A DNA stretch of 64,000 nt from Hortaea werneckii (taxonomy: Eukaryota > Ascomycota > Dothideomycetes > Mycosphaerellales > Teratosphaeriaceae). This document shows positions 1 through 8,570 of the stretch, piece by piece (position 1 is the stretch's first letter; every line of letters starts with the position of its first letter). Below the pieces are notes generated by a model. The model was given only the letters and a program-made list of their open reading frames with translations, was not told the origin of the DNA and ran no database searches. The stretch lies in the NCBI GenBank assembly GCA_037044905.1, contig JBAOKB010000094.1:1-64000 (forward strand), in the 5' to 3' direction. A program made the translations under genes and the position numbers.

Positions 1-46
1 ATTGCTAAGGTTAAACGTAACTTGGTTTGTTCCCTGAACAGCACCT
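1..46. other. Residual Oxford Nanopore adapter plus native barcode (not genomic)
   Basis: The first 46 bases are not telomere. They parse as ATTGCT (tail of the ligation adapter, 1-6), AAGGTTAA (native-barcode left flank, 7-14), a 24-base barcode (15-38, starting ACGTAACTTGG and ending CCCTGAA) and CAGCACCT (right flank, 39-46). From memory the 24-mer is the reverse complement of native barcode 08. Telomeric repeats start directly after the flank. The flank-barcode-flank order is seen in the sequence; the barcode number is recalled. It should be trimmed. Confidence 0.93.
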
Positions 47-173
47 AACCCTAACCCTAACCCTAACCCTAACCCTAACCCTAACCCTAACCCTAACCCT
101 AACCCTAACCCTAACCCTAACCCTAACCCTAACCCTAACCCTAACCCTAACCCTAACCCTAACCCTAACCCTA
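47..173. repeat. Telomere repeat tract (CCCTAA)n
   Basis: About 21 uninterrupted CCCTAA units (C-rich strand reading inward) form the chromosome terminus. This is the TTAGGG-type telomere used by most filamentous fungi. The tract ends at 173 with CTA and passes straight into the subtelomeric junction module. The directly abutting sequencing adapter suggests the molecule really ended here or broke within the telomere. Confidence 0.98.
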
Positions 174-388
174 TGCCTCCGGCGGCCCTGGCGTCGGCGC
201 CCTGAACGGCTTCCCCTTTCCTTTTCTCTCTCTTTTTCCTCCCGACAATTGGAACCCTCTTGCCTCCGGCGGCCCTGGCGTCGGCGCCCTGAACGGCTTG
301 CTCTCTCTTTTACATTTCACTAACATTTCGCCCTGTACTAGCTAACCCTAACCCTCAGCCTCCTTCCTCCCTCCTGCCCTCTTCTATC
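174..388. repeat. Subtelomeric junction: duplicated 39-bp module and interstitial telomere repeats
   Basis: An identical 39-bp GC-rich segment beginning TGCCTCCGGCGGCCCTGG occurs at 174-212 and 261-299, separated by 48 bp of pyrimidine-rich sequence. A third, partial junction follows at 342-361, where two interstitial telomere units (CTAACCCTAACCCT, 342-355) precede CAGCCTCC. All three junctions have the form AACCCT, two or three bases, GCCTCC. The region lies between the telomere and the 3' end of the helicase gene and looks like repeated telomere-addition or recombination boundaries. No gene is supported here. Confidence 0.75.
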
Positions 389-3300
389 TCAGCTTATATG
401 ATACACCATTCTCACCAACTCGTTCGTTTCCATCATGTTCGTCGCCCGCTTCCGGATCACCCACCTCCATAGTCGGCCCCATTCGTCCTCTTCCAACCCT
501 CCCCCCTCCCAAAATCCCAAACTCCTCTCCATCTCCCCCTCTACCCACCCCCACTCCCACTCCTTTCCCTCCCTCTCTTCCCTCCCCCACATCCTTTGGC
601 TGATTACCGCCCCTCCTATGTCCTCCATCACTCCCTTGTATTGGCATCCTGCCCCCGCAACTCCGCTTCGCTGATATCCTGCCGTTTTACTCCCGCACGC
701 CGCCGTCTTCTCTTCCCATCTTTGACATATGCTCTGCGGCACCCAGCAGAAATTGCACCCGCTGAATCGAGCCATCTGTAGCCGCTTCATCCTCTTCTTC
801 ACTTCCGCCATCCTCTCCCCTGCCTCCTTCCCGTGCCCTCTGCACTCTTCCCACCCTCGAGCCCTTTTCGCCCGTTGTATCTGCCCTTGCGCCCAGCACA
901 CCGAACACCCTACCTTCGTCCAATCCTCTAGCCTCTTCACCATCTCGTCTCTGTCTATCTCTCTGCTAGCCCTCTCCGCTAACCTCGACCTCTTCTGCGC
1001 TTGCACTCTTTCTCCCTCTCTACTCATTCCTGTCCTCGCCTCGTTTATGCTTCGCTCCCTCTCCTCTCTCTCTCCTATACTTCTTGCCCTCTTTAGCCCT
1101 CTTCCTTCCTTTGCTGCCTCTTCACACTCATCCCCAGCTTCGGCCAACCCTGACCCTGATTCTCCCTCGTCGTCAACGTTGTCCGTACCTAACTCTGAGC
1201 CTCTCGGTGTTCCATCCTCGCTACCTTGTTCCATCGGCTCTGACCCTGACCCGTCTGCTTCCTCTTGCTCCCTCCTTCTATGCTGCTGTGATGGAACGAA
1301 CCCCCCTGTCCTCACTACAACCCTCGCCCTCCTTCCCGTTCTTGTTAACCCTCTACATACATCACACACTTTCTCTCCGTTCTCGCATCCGATCCTGTCC
1401 GCCCTCCCATCCATCTCCCTGTCTAACACAACCCTCCTACACTTCTCCCCTTCCAGATATTCGTGCATCCCCCTTTCCATCACGAATCCCTTCTCCAAGA
1501 TTTTCCGACCCCCTACTGTGTTGTAGCCTCTCATTAAGATCGCCTCGCTTGCCTCTCCATCTCTTCCTGCCCTTCCACTTTCCTGTGCGTAATCCCTCAC
1601 CAATTCCTTCACTCCCACGTGTACCACCACCCTGATGTGTGGTGCATCCACCCCCATTCCCATCGCTGTCGTCGCCGCGAACACTCTGTGCGTCCCCTTG
1701 ACCAGCTGTTCCAGAATCTTCCTTTTCATTTCTTCGTCTCCGACCCTCCTGTAGTACACTGGACACCTCAGCACTTCTCCAATCTTCTTGCACTGCTCTA
1801 CCCTCCGGCAGTACACTATGATCTGTCCCTCCTCGTGTTCTTCCAGTTTCTTTCTTACCAACTCCGCTACCCTCTCCTCTTCTTCTCGCCGGTCGTACTC
1901 GACCACCTGGTAAGCGATGTTCCTCCTCGTCGTCGAGTCTCTTATCATCCGTACCGTCCTCTTCTCCAAGCCCATCGCTTCGAGCCAGCTCGACTCTTCC
2001 TTCGGTGGCAACGTTGCCGTGAGATACACCATCTGGCATCCCTTCCTGGCGAACTCCGCTAGCTCGAGCACTTTCGGCCTCCATGTCTCTGTCGAGTCCA
2101 GAACGATGTGGCTCTCGTCGACTACTATCCTGTCTAGCTCTCCGGTAGCTAGCTTGTCGTTGATGAACCTGTTGAACGCCTTCGTTACTGCGCTCTCGGG
2201 TGTTACTAGCACGATCCTCGCGTGCCTGGCGCTCTGGTCGGGCCATCTCCCGGCGTTGAGTCCGATCTCCTTGCATCTCCTCTCTAGATCGCTCCTTAGC
2301 GATATCAACGGCACCACTACCACCGTCACCCCTCCGACTGAGCAGAATGCCGGTAGCATGAACATCAGACTCTTGCCTCCTCCGGTCCTCATGACCATTA
2401 CTACCTTCGGCTCGCCCGATACGATTGCCTTTAGCCCTTCCAGTTGTGAGCCTCTAAATGAAGCGTTCGGCCCCAGCATTTCCCTCAGACTCACGTTCAA
2501 GTCTGCCCTCCTCAACTTCGCCCACCTCTCTTCTTCTACCATCTTCCTGTATTTCTCCAGATCGATCGTCGGCTTTCCATTACCTGTCGCAGTGGACGGC
2601 CACCTGATGAAGTGGTGCCATGACACGCTCACCTTTCTGAACGATGCCTGCTCGGACTGCGTGCTGAACGGGTTCTCTGTCGTCAAGATCCCGTAGATCA
2701 ACTCTTCCATCCTTTTACTGTGTCCGGATTGCATCTGCCTATCTTCTGTTGTTACTCCTTCGTACAACCGATCGAGCTGTTTTGTCACTTCTTCCTCTGG
2801 GCAGTGTACCCTTTGGATGGCTGGGTATAGCTGCCTCCATGTCGACGGCGTTACAAAGAATCCGGCCTGGCATTTTGATAGCTCCCTCTTCATCACCCTC
2901 TTCAGCCTCTCTGTGTTCCAGAAGCCGTCTATGCTGAGTGCCTGCAGCTTGCCCTCTTTCGCTTTTCCTCCATTCCTCGGCCTGCTTCGCGCCTCCCTCC
3001 CACTGACCATCCGATCTCCTGCCGTTCCTTCGTCATCACCTCCATCCGCCTCGCTTTCACTGCTCGGGCTTGTGCTCGATTCGCTCTCGCTTCCTGAACT
3101 GCCCTCTTCCCCGTCGCTTTCCCTTCCTCCTTCTTCGCTCCCACTCTCCTCCTCCTCCCTGACTCCGTCGACCTCGCCTTCCCATTTCTTTTCCGGCTCC
3201 GGCTCCCACAGATATTTGCTGAAGTCGAACTCGCCCCTGACTTCCCACCTGAGCATGTGCACGAACGGTTCCACTAGCCACAAATGGTACACCAACAGCT

Positions 3301-5491
3301 TTCCCACCTCTTGCGGCAGATACCTGTGGATTATCTTCGCTTCGCCGCTCTTGCTGTAGCCTTTGTGGTAGCCCGTCACCAGCTCGACCATGCCATTGTC
3401 AACAAAAACACCCCTCTGCGCTCGCGCACTCTCTCCGTTCTCGGTCCTGATGCTGACAACTTCCGTCCCTCTGGCTGGAGCTCCCCCTGCCATGTGACAC
3501 AACACTATCAGCTCCTCCTTGAACAGAGTCACCTCCCGGAAGTACTGCTCCACCTTGGTCGTGTTCCACTTTAGCTCACTCCTGTCCCTCACTTCACTCA
3601 TGTCGATATTTTGTAGAAAGTACTTGGTTATTCGGTCCTCTCTCATGGCCCGGCTCCACAACCACTTCCTGCTCTCCACGTCTTTCCCGTCCGGCCTCCT
3701 GACTCTGCCCAAGACTTCATCGTTTCTCTCATCGTCCAAGAAGCTCCAACCCTCGGTGAGATCGCTTGGGTTGTCGAACAGTCTGTCCAGATGCAAGATC
3801 GGCAGTTCCTCCTCTTGCTGTAAGAACATCAACCGCTTCGTGAGCCTCCCCAGACACCTTTCCCACAGCGAGTGTAGTGCATCTCTGAGATCTCCCATGC
3901 TGAAGCTGATCTTGTCGATGGCGACCTGTTGGCATCTGTTCATCCAAGTGACCCGTGCCCCGGCTTTCTCCGTGAACCTGATCCTCATTCCAAAAGTCTT
4001 CATGTGCAAGACCCTGTCCATCGGGCTCGCTGGTCCCCCGTATTCCTGAAGACACAACAGCCTGGGCACCATATCGTGCACCCCTTCTACAATGCTGACC
4101 GCTTCTTTTCTCGCCTCACTCTCACCTATCCCGGCTCCGATCAGCCGGTCGATGTCGTCTTGCCTCTGCTTGTAAGCCATGAACACCACCAGAGCCTTAC
4201 AGACCGTGACGATGGCCGCCAGCTTCGGCGTGAAGTTGAACACGCTTACCCATCCTGCGTCTTCGGTGTCCAAGCCGAGAACTGCCAATGCGGACAGAAA
4301 GCCGCTTTGGAACTCGTCGTCTAGCAGCTCCTGGTCGAGCATGCTGGCCCAGAAAAGAACGATGGACCATTGTAACTCGTCTTCGCAGACCTTTCTGGCT
4401 CCCTTGTCTAGAGCGGCGGTCTCTCGTCTGGCGAGACTTTGCATTGCTCCCAGCCTCCTCGCTTGCCCATCCGTCAACGTGTAGTCTGGCTTGTTCTCCC
4501 ATGTCTGACTCCTCCAAAGATATCTCAGCATTGATACCCAGACCCTGGAGTATTTCTTCTTCGTACTGGCCTCGTGTTTGCTGTAGAATGGAGTCTCGTT
4601 GTTCGCGGCCCCGGTTTCCTTCCTGTTCACGTAGTGAAGAGCGGACCTTGGGATCGTCCGCGGACTGCTGACGTCCATGGCCTTCTTGATCACCCTGCCG
4701 GTCGCTCTGCAAGCTCTCTCGATCGCCTCCTCTTCTTCATCCACGCTCTCTATCCCCCGCTCGTCCGCCTCAAGCTTTGGCGCCGCACTTAGACTAGCCC
4801 GTAGCTCTTCTTTCTCAAACCCAGCCAGATGGTGAGCCCAGCTGGTGTGTTCCAGCCATGGATCCATTTCAGACCTGACATTGCTGACGTTCACCTTCCT
4901 GTGATGGTGCGCCTCCCGCAGCTTCCTCTTGAGTCCATCGGCTACCTCATCTGTCAACTTCTGCGCCCTGTCCTCGGGCTCGCAGCCATGACCGCCTCCT
5001 AGCATCCGTGGCGCTGGCGGTAGCACTTTAAAGAGCTTAGTCCACTGCGCATACTTGAAGAATCTCTGACAGCAGTGACCTTCCGTGAACGGCTGGTTTG
5101 CGGCGGGTCGACTCCTCAAACTCCCTCGACCTCCTCTGCTTTTGGCGCTGTTCCAGCCGTGTTCCTTTCTACAGTGCGCCTCGATCCCCTTTTTACTCTC
5201 CCTCAGCAACCCGCACGCTTTGCACTGTGAGCATTGCTCGATGACCGGGCCGAGCTCCTGGATCGCTTCCTGTTCGGCGGCGGGGTACACGACGTCTTCT
5301 GACCTATAAGCGACGTGGTCGAGTTTTTCCACTTGTTCGATTATTCCTTTCCTAGTGCTCACTGTTAGCGTCTGGTGACTTTGGCTGAGATGCGCCTTGA
5401 TTTGGTCTGGAACCACTGCAAACTTGCAATCTCTACAAACGATGATTTGAAAATTCTGGAAGTGTACGAACAGACTCTCAAAAGCGTCCAT
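389..5491 (-). CDS. Telomere-linked RecQ-type helicase with zinc-finger N-terminus and tyrosine-recombinase-like middle
   Basis: One uninterrupted 1700-codon frame with an ATG at 5491, transcribed toward the telomere. The N-terminus has a C2H2-like finger (C19, C22, H34, H39) and a second Cys/His cluster near 87-113, resembling the OrsD-type (DUF3505) start of fungal subtelomeric helicases. Residues about 1010-1320 are a superfamily 2 helicase: Walker A RTGGGKS (K1040), motif II DESH (1125-1128) and motif VI QESGRAGRDG (about 1303-1313), the RecQ pattern. Residues 674-933 carry R674-x2-E677, K710, R886, H924 and Y933, spaced as in a tyrosine recombinase and broken by an acidic Ser/Glu linker (about 770-845). 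The C-terminus has Cys pairs (CSVC, CNFC). Helicase assignment is secure. The recombinase reading is inference from motifs. The gene is intact and carries no RIP damage. Confidence 0.93.
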   Translation of the reverse strand: MDAFESLFVHFQNFQIIVCRDCKFAVVPDQIKAHLSQSHQTLTVSTRKGIIEQVEKLDHVAYRSEDVVYPAAEQEAIQELGPVIEQCSQCKACGLLRESKKGIEAHCRKEHGWNSAKSRGGRGSLRSRPAANQPFTEGHCCQRFFKYAQWTKLFKVLPPAPRMLGGGHGCEPEDRAQKLTDEVADGLKRKLREAHHHRKVNVSNVRSEMDPWLEHTSWAHHLAGFEKEELRASLSAAPKLEADERGIESVDEEEEAIERACRATGRVIKKAMDVSSPRTIPRSALHYVNRKETGAANNETPFYSKHEASTKKKYSRVWVSMLRYLWRSQTWENKPDYTLTDGQARRLGAMQSLARRETAALDKGARKVCEDELQWSIVLFWASMLDQELLDDEFQSGFLSALAVLGLDTEDAGWVSVFNFTPKLAAIVTVCKALVVFMAYKQRQDDIDRLIGAGIGESEARKEAVSIVEGVHDMVPRLLCLQEYGGPASPMDRVLHMKTFGMRIRFTEKAGARVTWMNRCQQVAIDKISFSMGDLRDALHSLWERCLGRLTKRLMFLQQEEELPILHLDRLFDNPSDLTEGWSFLDDERNDEVLGRVRRPDGKDVESRKWLWSRAMREDRITKYFLQNIDMSEVRDRSELKWNTTKVEQYFREVTLFKEELIVLCHMAGGAPARGTEVVSIRTENGESARAQRGVFVDNGMVELVTGYHKGYSKSGEAKIIHRYLPQEVGKLLVYHLWLVEPFVHMLRWEVRGEFDFSKYLWEPEPEKKWEGEVDGVREEEESGSEEGGRESDGEEGSSGSESESSTSPSSESEADGGDDEGTAGDRMVSGREARSRPRNGGKAKEGKLQALSIDGFWNTERLKRVMKRELSKCQAGFFVTPSTWRQLYPAIQRVHCPEEEVTKQLDRLYEGVTTEDRQMQSGHSKRMEELIYGILTTENPFSTQSEQASFRKVSVSWHHFIRWPSTATGNGKPTIDLEKYRKMVEEERWAKLRRADLNVSLREMLGPNASFRGSQLEGLKAIVSGEPKVVMVMRTGGGKSLMFMLPAFCSVGGVTVVVVPLISLRSDLERRCKEIGLNAGRWPDQSARHARIVLVTPESAVTKAFNRFINDKLATGELDRIVVDESHIVLDSTETWRPKVLELAEFARKGCQMVYLTATLPPKEESSWLEAMGLEKRTVRMIRDSTTRRNIAYQVVEYDRREEEERVAELVRKKLEEHEEGQIIVYCRRVEQCKKIGEVLRCPVYYRRVGDEEMKRKILEQLVKGTHRVFAATTAMGMGVDAPHIRVVVHVGVKELVRDYAQESGRAGRDGEASEAILMRGYNTVGGRKILEKGFVMERGMHEYLEGEKCRRVVLDREMDGRADRIGCENGEKVCDVCRGLTRTGRRARVVVRTGGFVPSQQHRRREQEEADGSGSEPMEQGSEDGTPRGSELGTDNVDDEGESGSGLAEAGDECEEAAKEGRGLKRARSIGEREERERSINEARTGMSREGERVQAQKRSRLAERASREIDRDEMVKRLEDWTKVGCSVCWAQGQIQRAKRARGWEECRGHGKEAGERMAEVKKRMKRLQMARFSGCNFCWVPQSICQRWEEKTAACGSKTAGYQRSGVAGAGCQYKGVMEDIGGAVISQRMWGREEREGKEWEWGWVEGEMERSLGFWEGGGLEEDEWGRLWRWVIRKRATNMMETNELVRMVYHIS

Positions 5492-6060
5492 GGTGTATTA
5501 GCTGTCGAGCAACGTGTCTGTCCTGATGTTTCGGTCGGCGGCCTCGCCTGGGCTCAGCTGCACCGACCCCTGTCACAGAATTTTCGCGATCCCTGTCGCG
5601 ATGGCGCGGTCACACATGATGGGGTTGAACGTTAGCTACATGCTACAAGAGTCGGTGGTCTTGCTGGGTGCTTTTCTGCACCTTTGTTGGTGTATTTCTA
5701 TCTACCCTACCTCTTCGCGAGCGTCCAGCCTGCGCTTCCGGCGGTCCCTCAATTCCAGCCGAACCGCCGTTACGCCCGCCGACCCTAACCCTAAGCCTTT
5801 GCGAGCGGAACTTCACACAGAATGTCGGGATTTTCGAACCGCGATAACAATTCACCACGCGGGTCTCCCGCTCCGATGTTGAAAACTCACGAGTAAAGTG
5901 CCTACGGATTGGAAACTCACCGAGTTTGAAACGATTCCGACCGGTACTTTTCATTCCTTCTGCCCCCGGTTTTTCATGGAATCTGCCCCCTCCGGCGAAT
6001 TCGGTGGCCCGTGCCCCCCACGCATTATCATGGAATCCGCCCCGGATTCTTTGAAGGATT
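5492..6060. other. 5' flank of the helicase gene, with interstitial telomere motif
   Basis: GC-balanced sequence, no convincing gene. ACCCTAACCCTAA lies at 5782-5794 in the same orientation as the terminal telomere. Two near-copies of TCATGGAATYYGCCCC occur near 5975 and 6028. TA-rich RIP sequence starts sharply at about 6060. The helicase promoter must lie in the proximal part of this stretch; no specific site is recognised. Confidence 0.6.
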
Positions 6061-6875
6061 GAGGGTAGGTCTAGAAGTACTACTACTTTAAATTCCTAGT
6101 AATACTAAAGGGAATTAATTTCTATAACTATCTAGGGTAATATCTTAAATAAGCTAAAGTAAATGTAAGGTTTATAGTATAATACTTAGTAATATAGAGA
6201 GTAGCTAATTAGCTCTATATCTATTAGTAGTACCTTATACTAATAGTAGAATATAGCGTACTATTAGTATAGGTAGCTATAGTATAAGACAAGTAGTAAT
6301 AGATATATATAGATACTAAATAGCGCCTACTTATTTAATAGATTATAGAGGGAGAAGGTAGCTAATAGGTAAGCTAAAACCTACTTAGTATTCTAAACCT
6401 AGGTAATAATTTCGAATATTAATATATAGCCTTCTTTTATAACCTTTAATATATATACCTTAATAACCTACTTATAATATTACTATTTAAGCTAGGTTAG
6501 GTAGAGACATTTAGAAAAGGACTAAGGATAAGCTAGATTATACTAGACTAAAGGATAACTATAAAGGAGGAAGACCTAGGAAAGGTAGGCCTAAAGAGAT
6601 ATATCTAGCTTTAGATAAAGTAAAAGGTTTTAGTATAGGCAAGGCAATTATACCTATCTATTATAATACTATAGGAGACTTAGCTAATAAAGGGGATAAG
6701 GTATATAGATAGTACCTTAGCTATACCTTAAAAAGTATAAGACTCGTTATTTTGCTATTAGTAGAGAGTATAGAGCTATAGTTAGATATACTAATATAGA
6801 AGTAAGCAAAAGCTATTTTATTAAGATAATAAAAAGTATATATACTTCTAAATATATATAAGGCTTAGATAGTAG
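6061..6875. repeat. RIP-degraded TA-rich repeat (left flank of the retrotransposon)
   Basis: Very TA-rich sequence with CA and TG almost absent and TA in great excess, the mark of repeat-induced point mutation acting on CpA. Frames are broken mainly by TAG and TAA. The same sequence type resumes at 13674 after the retrotransposon, so the two parts were one stretch before the insertion. The original element cannot be identified safely. A GRPRKGRPK-like reading near 6565-6600 would suit a transposase, but that is weak. Confidence 0.85.
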
Positions 6876-7277
6876 TGTTACGAGCACGGTCACGAGACGG
6901 TCAGACCCGAAGCGATTGGCCAGTAGGGGCCAGAGGAGACAAGGGTCACGTGACCAGTATGCAAGTGAGCGCTGCCTTGGCAGGCGACTGACTGCATATA
7001 TGCAAGTGGTCGACTGGTCGACGAGCGACCGAGCGATCACTGAGCGACTGATCGCTGAGCGACCAGGCGATCAGATGCATGAAGACACGAATCTCTTATG
7101 TATATAACTAGGCACGTTTCTCATTAGGAGTTCGTGTGTTCAACTCATGTTGCAATCCGACTGTTAGGTAGAGACCCAACAGCCTTGTCACAATCAGTTA
7201 TCCCACAACCCAGTTGTCTTGACACATCTGTTCCAAAGAGCTCTAAACCCGTGACACTACTTCGTAGGGTCGCAACA
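6876..7277 (+). repeat. 5' LTR
   Basis: 402 bp, TG...CA ends, identical to the 3' LTR. It contains the TATA box at 7101-7107 and a patch of short GAGCGA/GCGATC direct repeats (about 7020-7072) just upstream. Transcription is expected to start about 30 bp after the TATA box, near 7131-7137, which would define R. Confidence 0.96.
7101..7107 (+). promoter_or_regulatory. LTR TATA box
   Basis: TATATAA in the 5' LTR, the only strong TATA element in it. The copy in the 3' LTR lies at 13497-13503. Spacing to the proposed self-primer sequence (7136-7143) is 35 bp from the start of the box, which fits a transcript 5' end there. Confidence 0.7.
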
Positions 7278-7279
7278 CT

Positions 7280-7287
7280 TTGAACAC
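7280..7287 (+). promoter_or_regulatory. Putative primer-binding site, complementary to the element's own transcript 5' end
   Basis: TTGAACAC starts 3 nt after the 5' LTR end and is the exact reverse complement of GTGTTCAA at 7136-7143, the predicted transcript start downstream of the TATA box. In Tf1 and related chromoviruses the mRNA 5' end folds back and primes minus-strand synthesis. The position and complementarity fit that mechanism. Only 8 bp match, so this is inference. Confidence 0.6.
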
Positions 7288-7316
7288 CCTCAAGGAACTT
7301 TGTACCTCAGACAACA

Positions 7317-8570
7317 ATGGCTCCATCCGAGAACCGAGACACCAGCGTTCAGCAGCGTACCCACGACAACAATATCAAAGTCGCCAGACCGGACTATTAC
7401 TATGGCGATCGATCGAAGCTCGACGATTGGCTCAACCAAATGGCACTTTACTTTCGTTTCGAAAACATCACCCAGGATCCCAAGAAGACCTTACTTGCAT
7501 CCTCTTACCTTAGGGGACAAGTCCAACAATGGATTCGACCTAGGTTGCACGAAGTCTTGCACCAGAACATCGACACCGAAGGAATCTTCAACAGCTGGGA
7601 CAATTATGTCAAAGCCATTCGAAATATTTATGGGTTGAGTAACGAAAAACAAGTCGCCATCCGAGTTATCCAACACTTGAAACAGAAGACGTCTACTTCG
7701 CAATACACCGCCAAGTTCAGGGAGTATTCAGGCAAAACTGGGTGGGATGACCAAGCCTTACTCACTATGTATTACACTGGACTCAAGGACGACGTCAAGG
7801 ATGAACTCATGCGCTCAGGTGCATCTCACGACACTCTCGAACTGATGATTCAGGATGCTATCGAAATTGACGATAGGCTCTACGAGAGGAAGATGGAAAA
7901 ACGCCATAATGGACAGTATCGCGGACGATCTGGCTACAACTCTACCAGCTGGACTGGAGGGTCTCGTCGCGATCCGGACGCCATGGAATTGGATATTATC
8001 CAGCGCAAGCCAAAAGGAAAAGGCATGCGAGGAGCCAAGGGAAAAGGGAAGTTCCAAGGGAACAACAACAGAGGAAAGAAACGAGAAGGACCGGAGTGCT
8101 ACAACTGCCACAAGATAGGGCATTACGCACGAGACTGCCGCGGACGAAAGGTGCGACCGCAGGAGCAGCTCAACATGATGCTAGTGAAGGAACCCATCAA
8201 CGAAGCAAACGATGGACGAGGCGCCTACGATGTATCAAAACTCGTTAAGGAACCGAAGACGGAACCAGACCATAAGGCTATGCATTGGACGGGTTGTTAC
8301 GACGACTACTGTAAAACCCATGACTCAGACAAGCTAGCAAGTGGTCACTATCCCAAGAAGCCACGTAAGGCTAGGATGGAATTTAACGCGATGGTACGAG
8401 GCCAGCCGCTACAGCAGATGAGAGACTTAGGAAATTCCCGGAGAGGAAGGTCTCCACCACCATTCAATTGGGAGGACGCAACTCTGCAAGAAAATACACC
8501 CCCGAGCAGGAAGAAGAACTGCTGGGAGAAGAAGAATCTCCACCAAACAACGATACCGAACCAGAACTAA
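7317..8570 (+). CDS. gag: Gag polyprotein (capsid and zinc-knuckle nucleocapsid)
   Basis: 417 codons from the first ATG after the PBS. The N-terminal two thirds resembles the retrotransposon Gag capsid region: a basic, aromatic segment followed by helices, including a stretch near residues 95-180 typical of Ty3/Gypsy capsid. A CCHC zinc knuckle (C261-x2-C264-x4-H269-x4-C274) follows a basic Gly/Arg-rich tract, as expected for nucleocapsid. The C-terminal WTGCYDDYCKTH segment after the knuckle is a recurring feature of fungal elements. The frame ends at 8570 and overlaps the next open frame (from 8387) by 184 nt, which lies in the -1 register. No canonical slippery heptamer is seen in that overlap. 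Confidence 0.95.
   Translation: MAPSENRDTSVQQRTHDNNIKVARPDYYYGDRSKLDDWLNQMALYFRFENITQDPKKTLLASSYLRGQVQQWIRPRLHEVLHQNIDTEGIFNSWDNYVKAIRNIYGLSNEKQVAIRVIQHLKQKTSTSQYTAKFREYSGKTGWDDQALLTMYYTGLKDDVKDELMRSGASHDTLELMIQDAIEIDDRLYERKMEKRHNGQYRGRSGYNSTSWTGGSRRDPDAMELDIIQRKPKGKGMRGAKGKGKFQGNNNRGKKREGPECYNCHKIGHYARDCRGRKVRPQEQLNMMLVKEPINEANDGRGAYDVSKLVKEPKTEPDHKAMHWTGCYDDYCKTHDSDKLASGHYPKKPRKARMEFNAMVRGQPLQQMRDLGNSRRGRSPPPFNWEDATLQENTPPSRKKNCWEKKNLHQTTIPNQN

Noticed and set aside
27..323. ORF through the telomere (Leu-Thr repeats)
   Set aside because: It is merely the translation of CCCTAA repeats and adapter sequence.
729..1526. 265-codon plus-strand ORF opposite the helicase
   Set aside because: Ser/Leu/Pro-rich shadow of the helicase C-terminal coding frame, with no domain.
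1437..2276. 279-codon minus-strand ORF in another frame of the helicase
   Set aside because: Arg/Gly/Glu-rich frame shadow inside the region encoding the helicase motifs.
7278..7295. tRNA-type primer-binding site
   Set aside because: The sequence after the LTR does not begin TGG and I recognise no tRNA 3' end complement. Self-complementarity to the LTR is the better fit.
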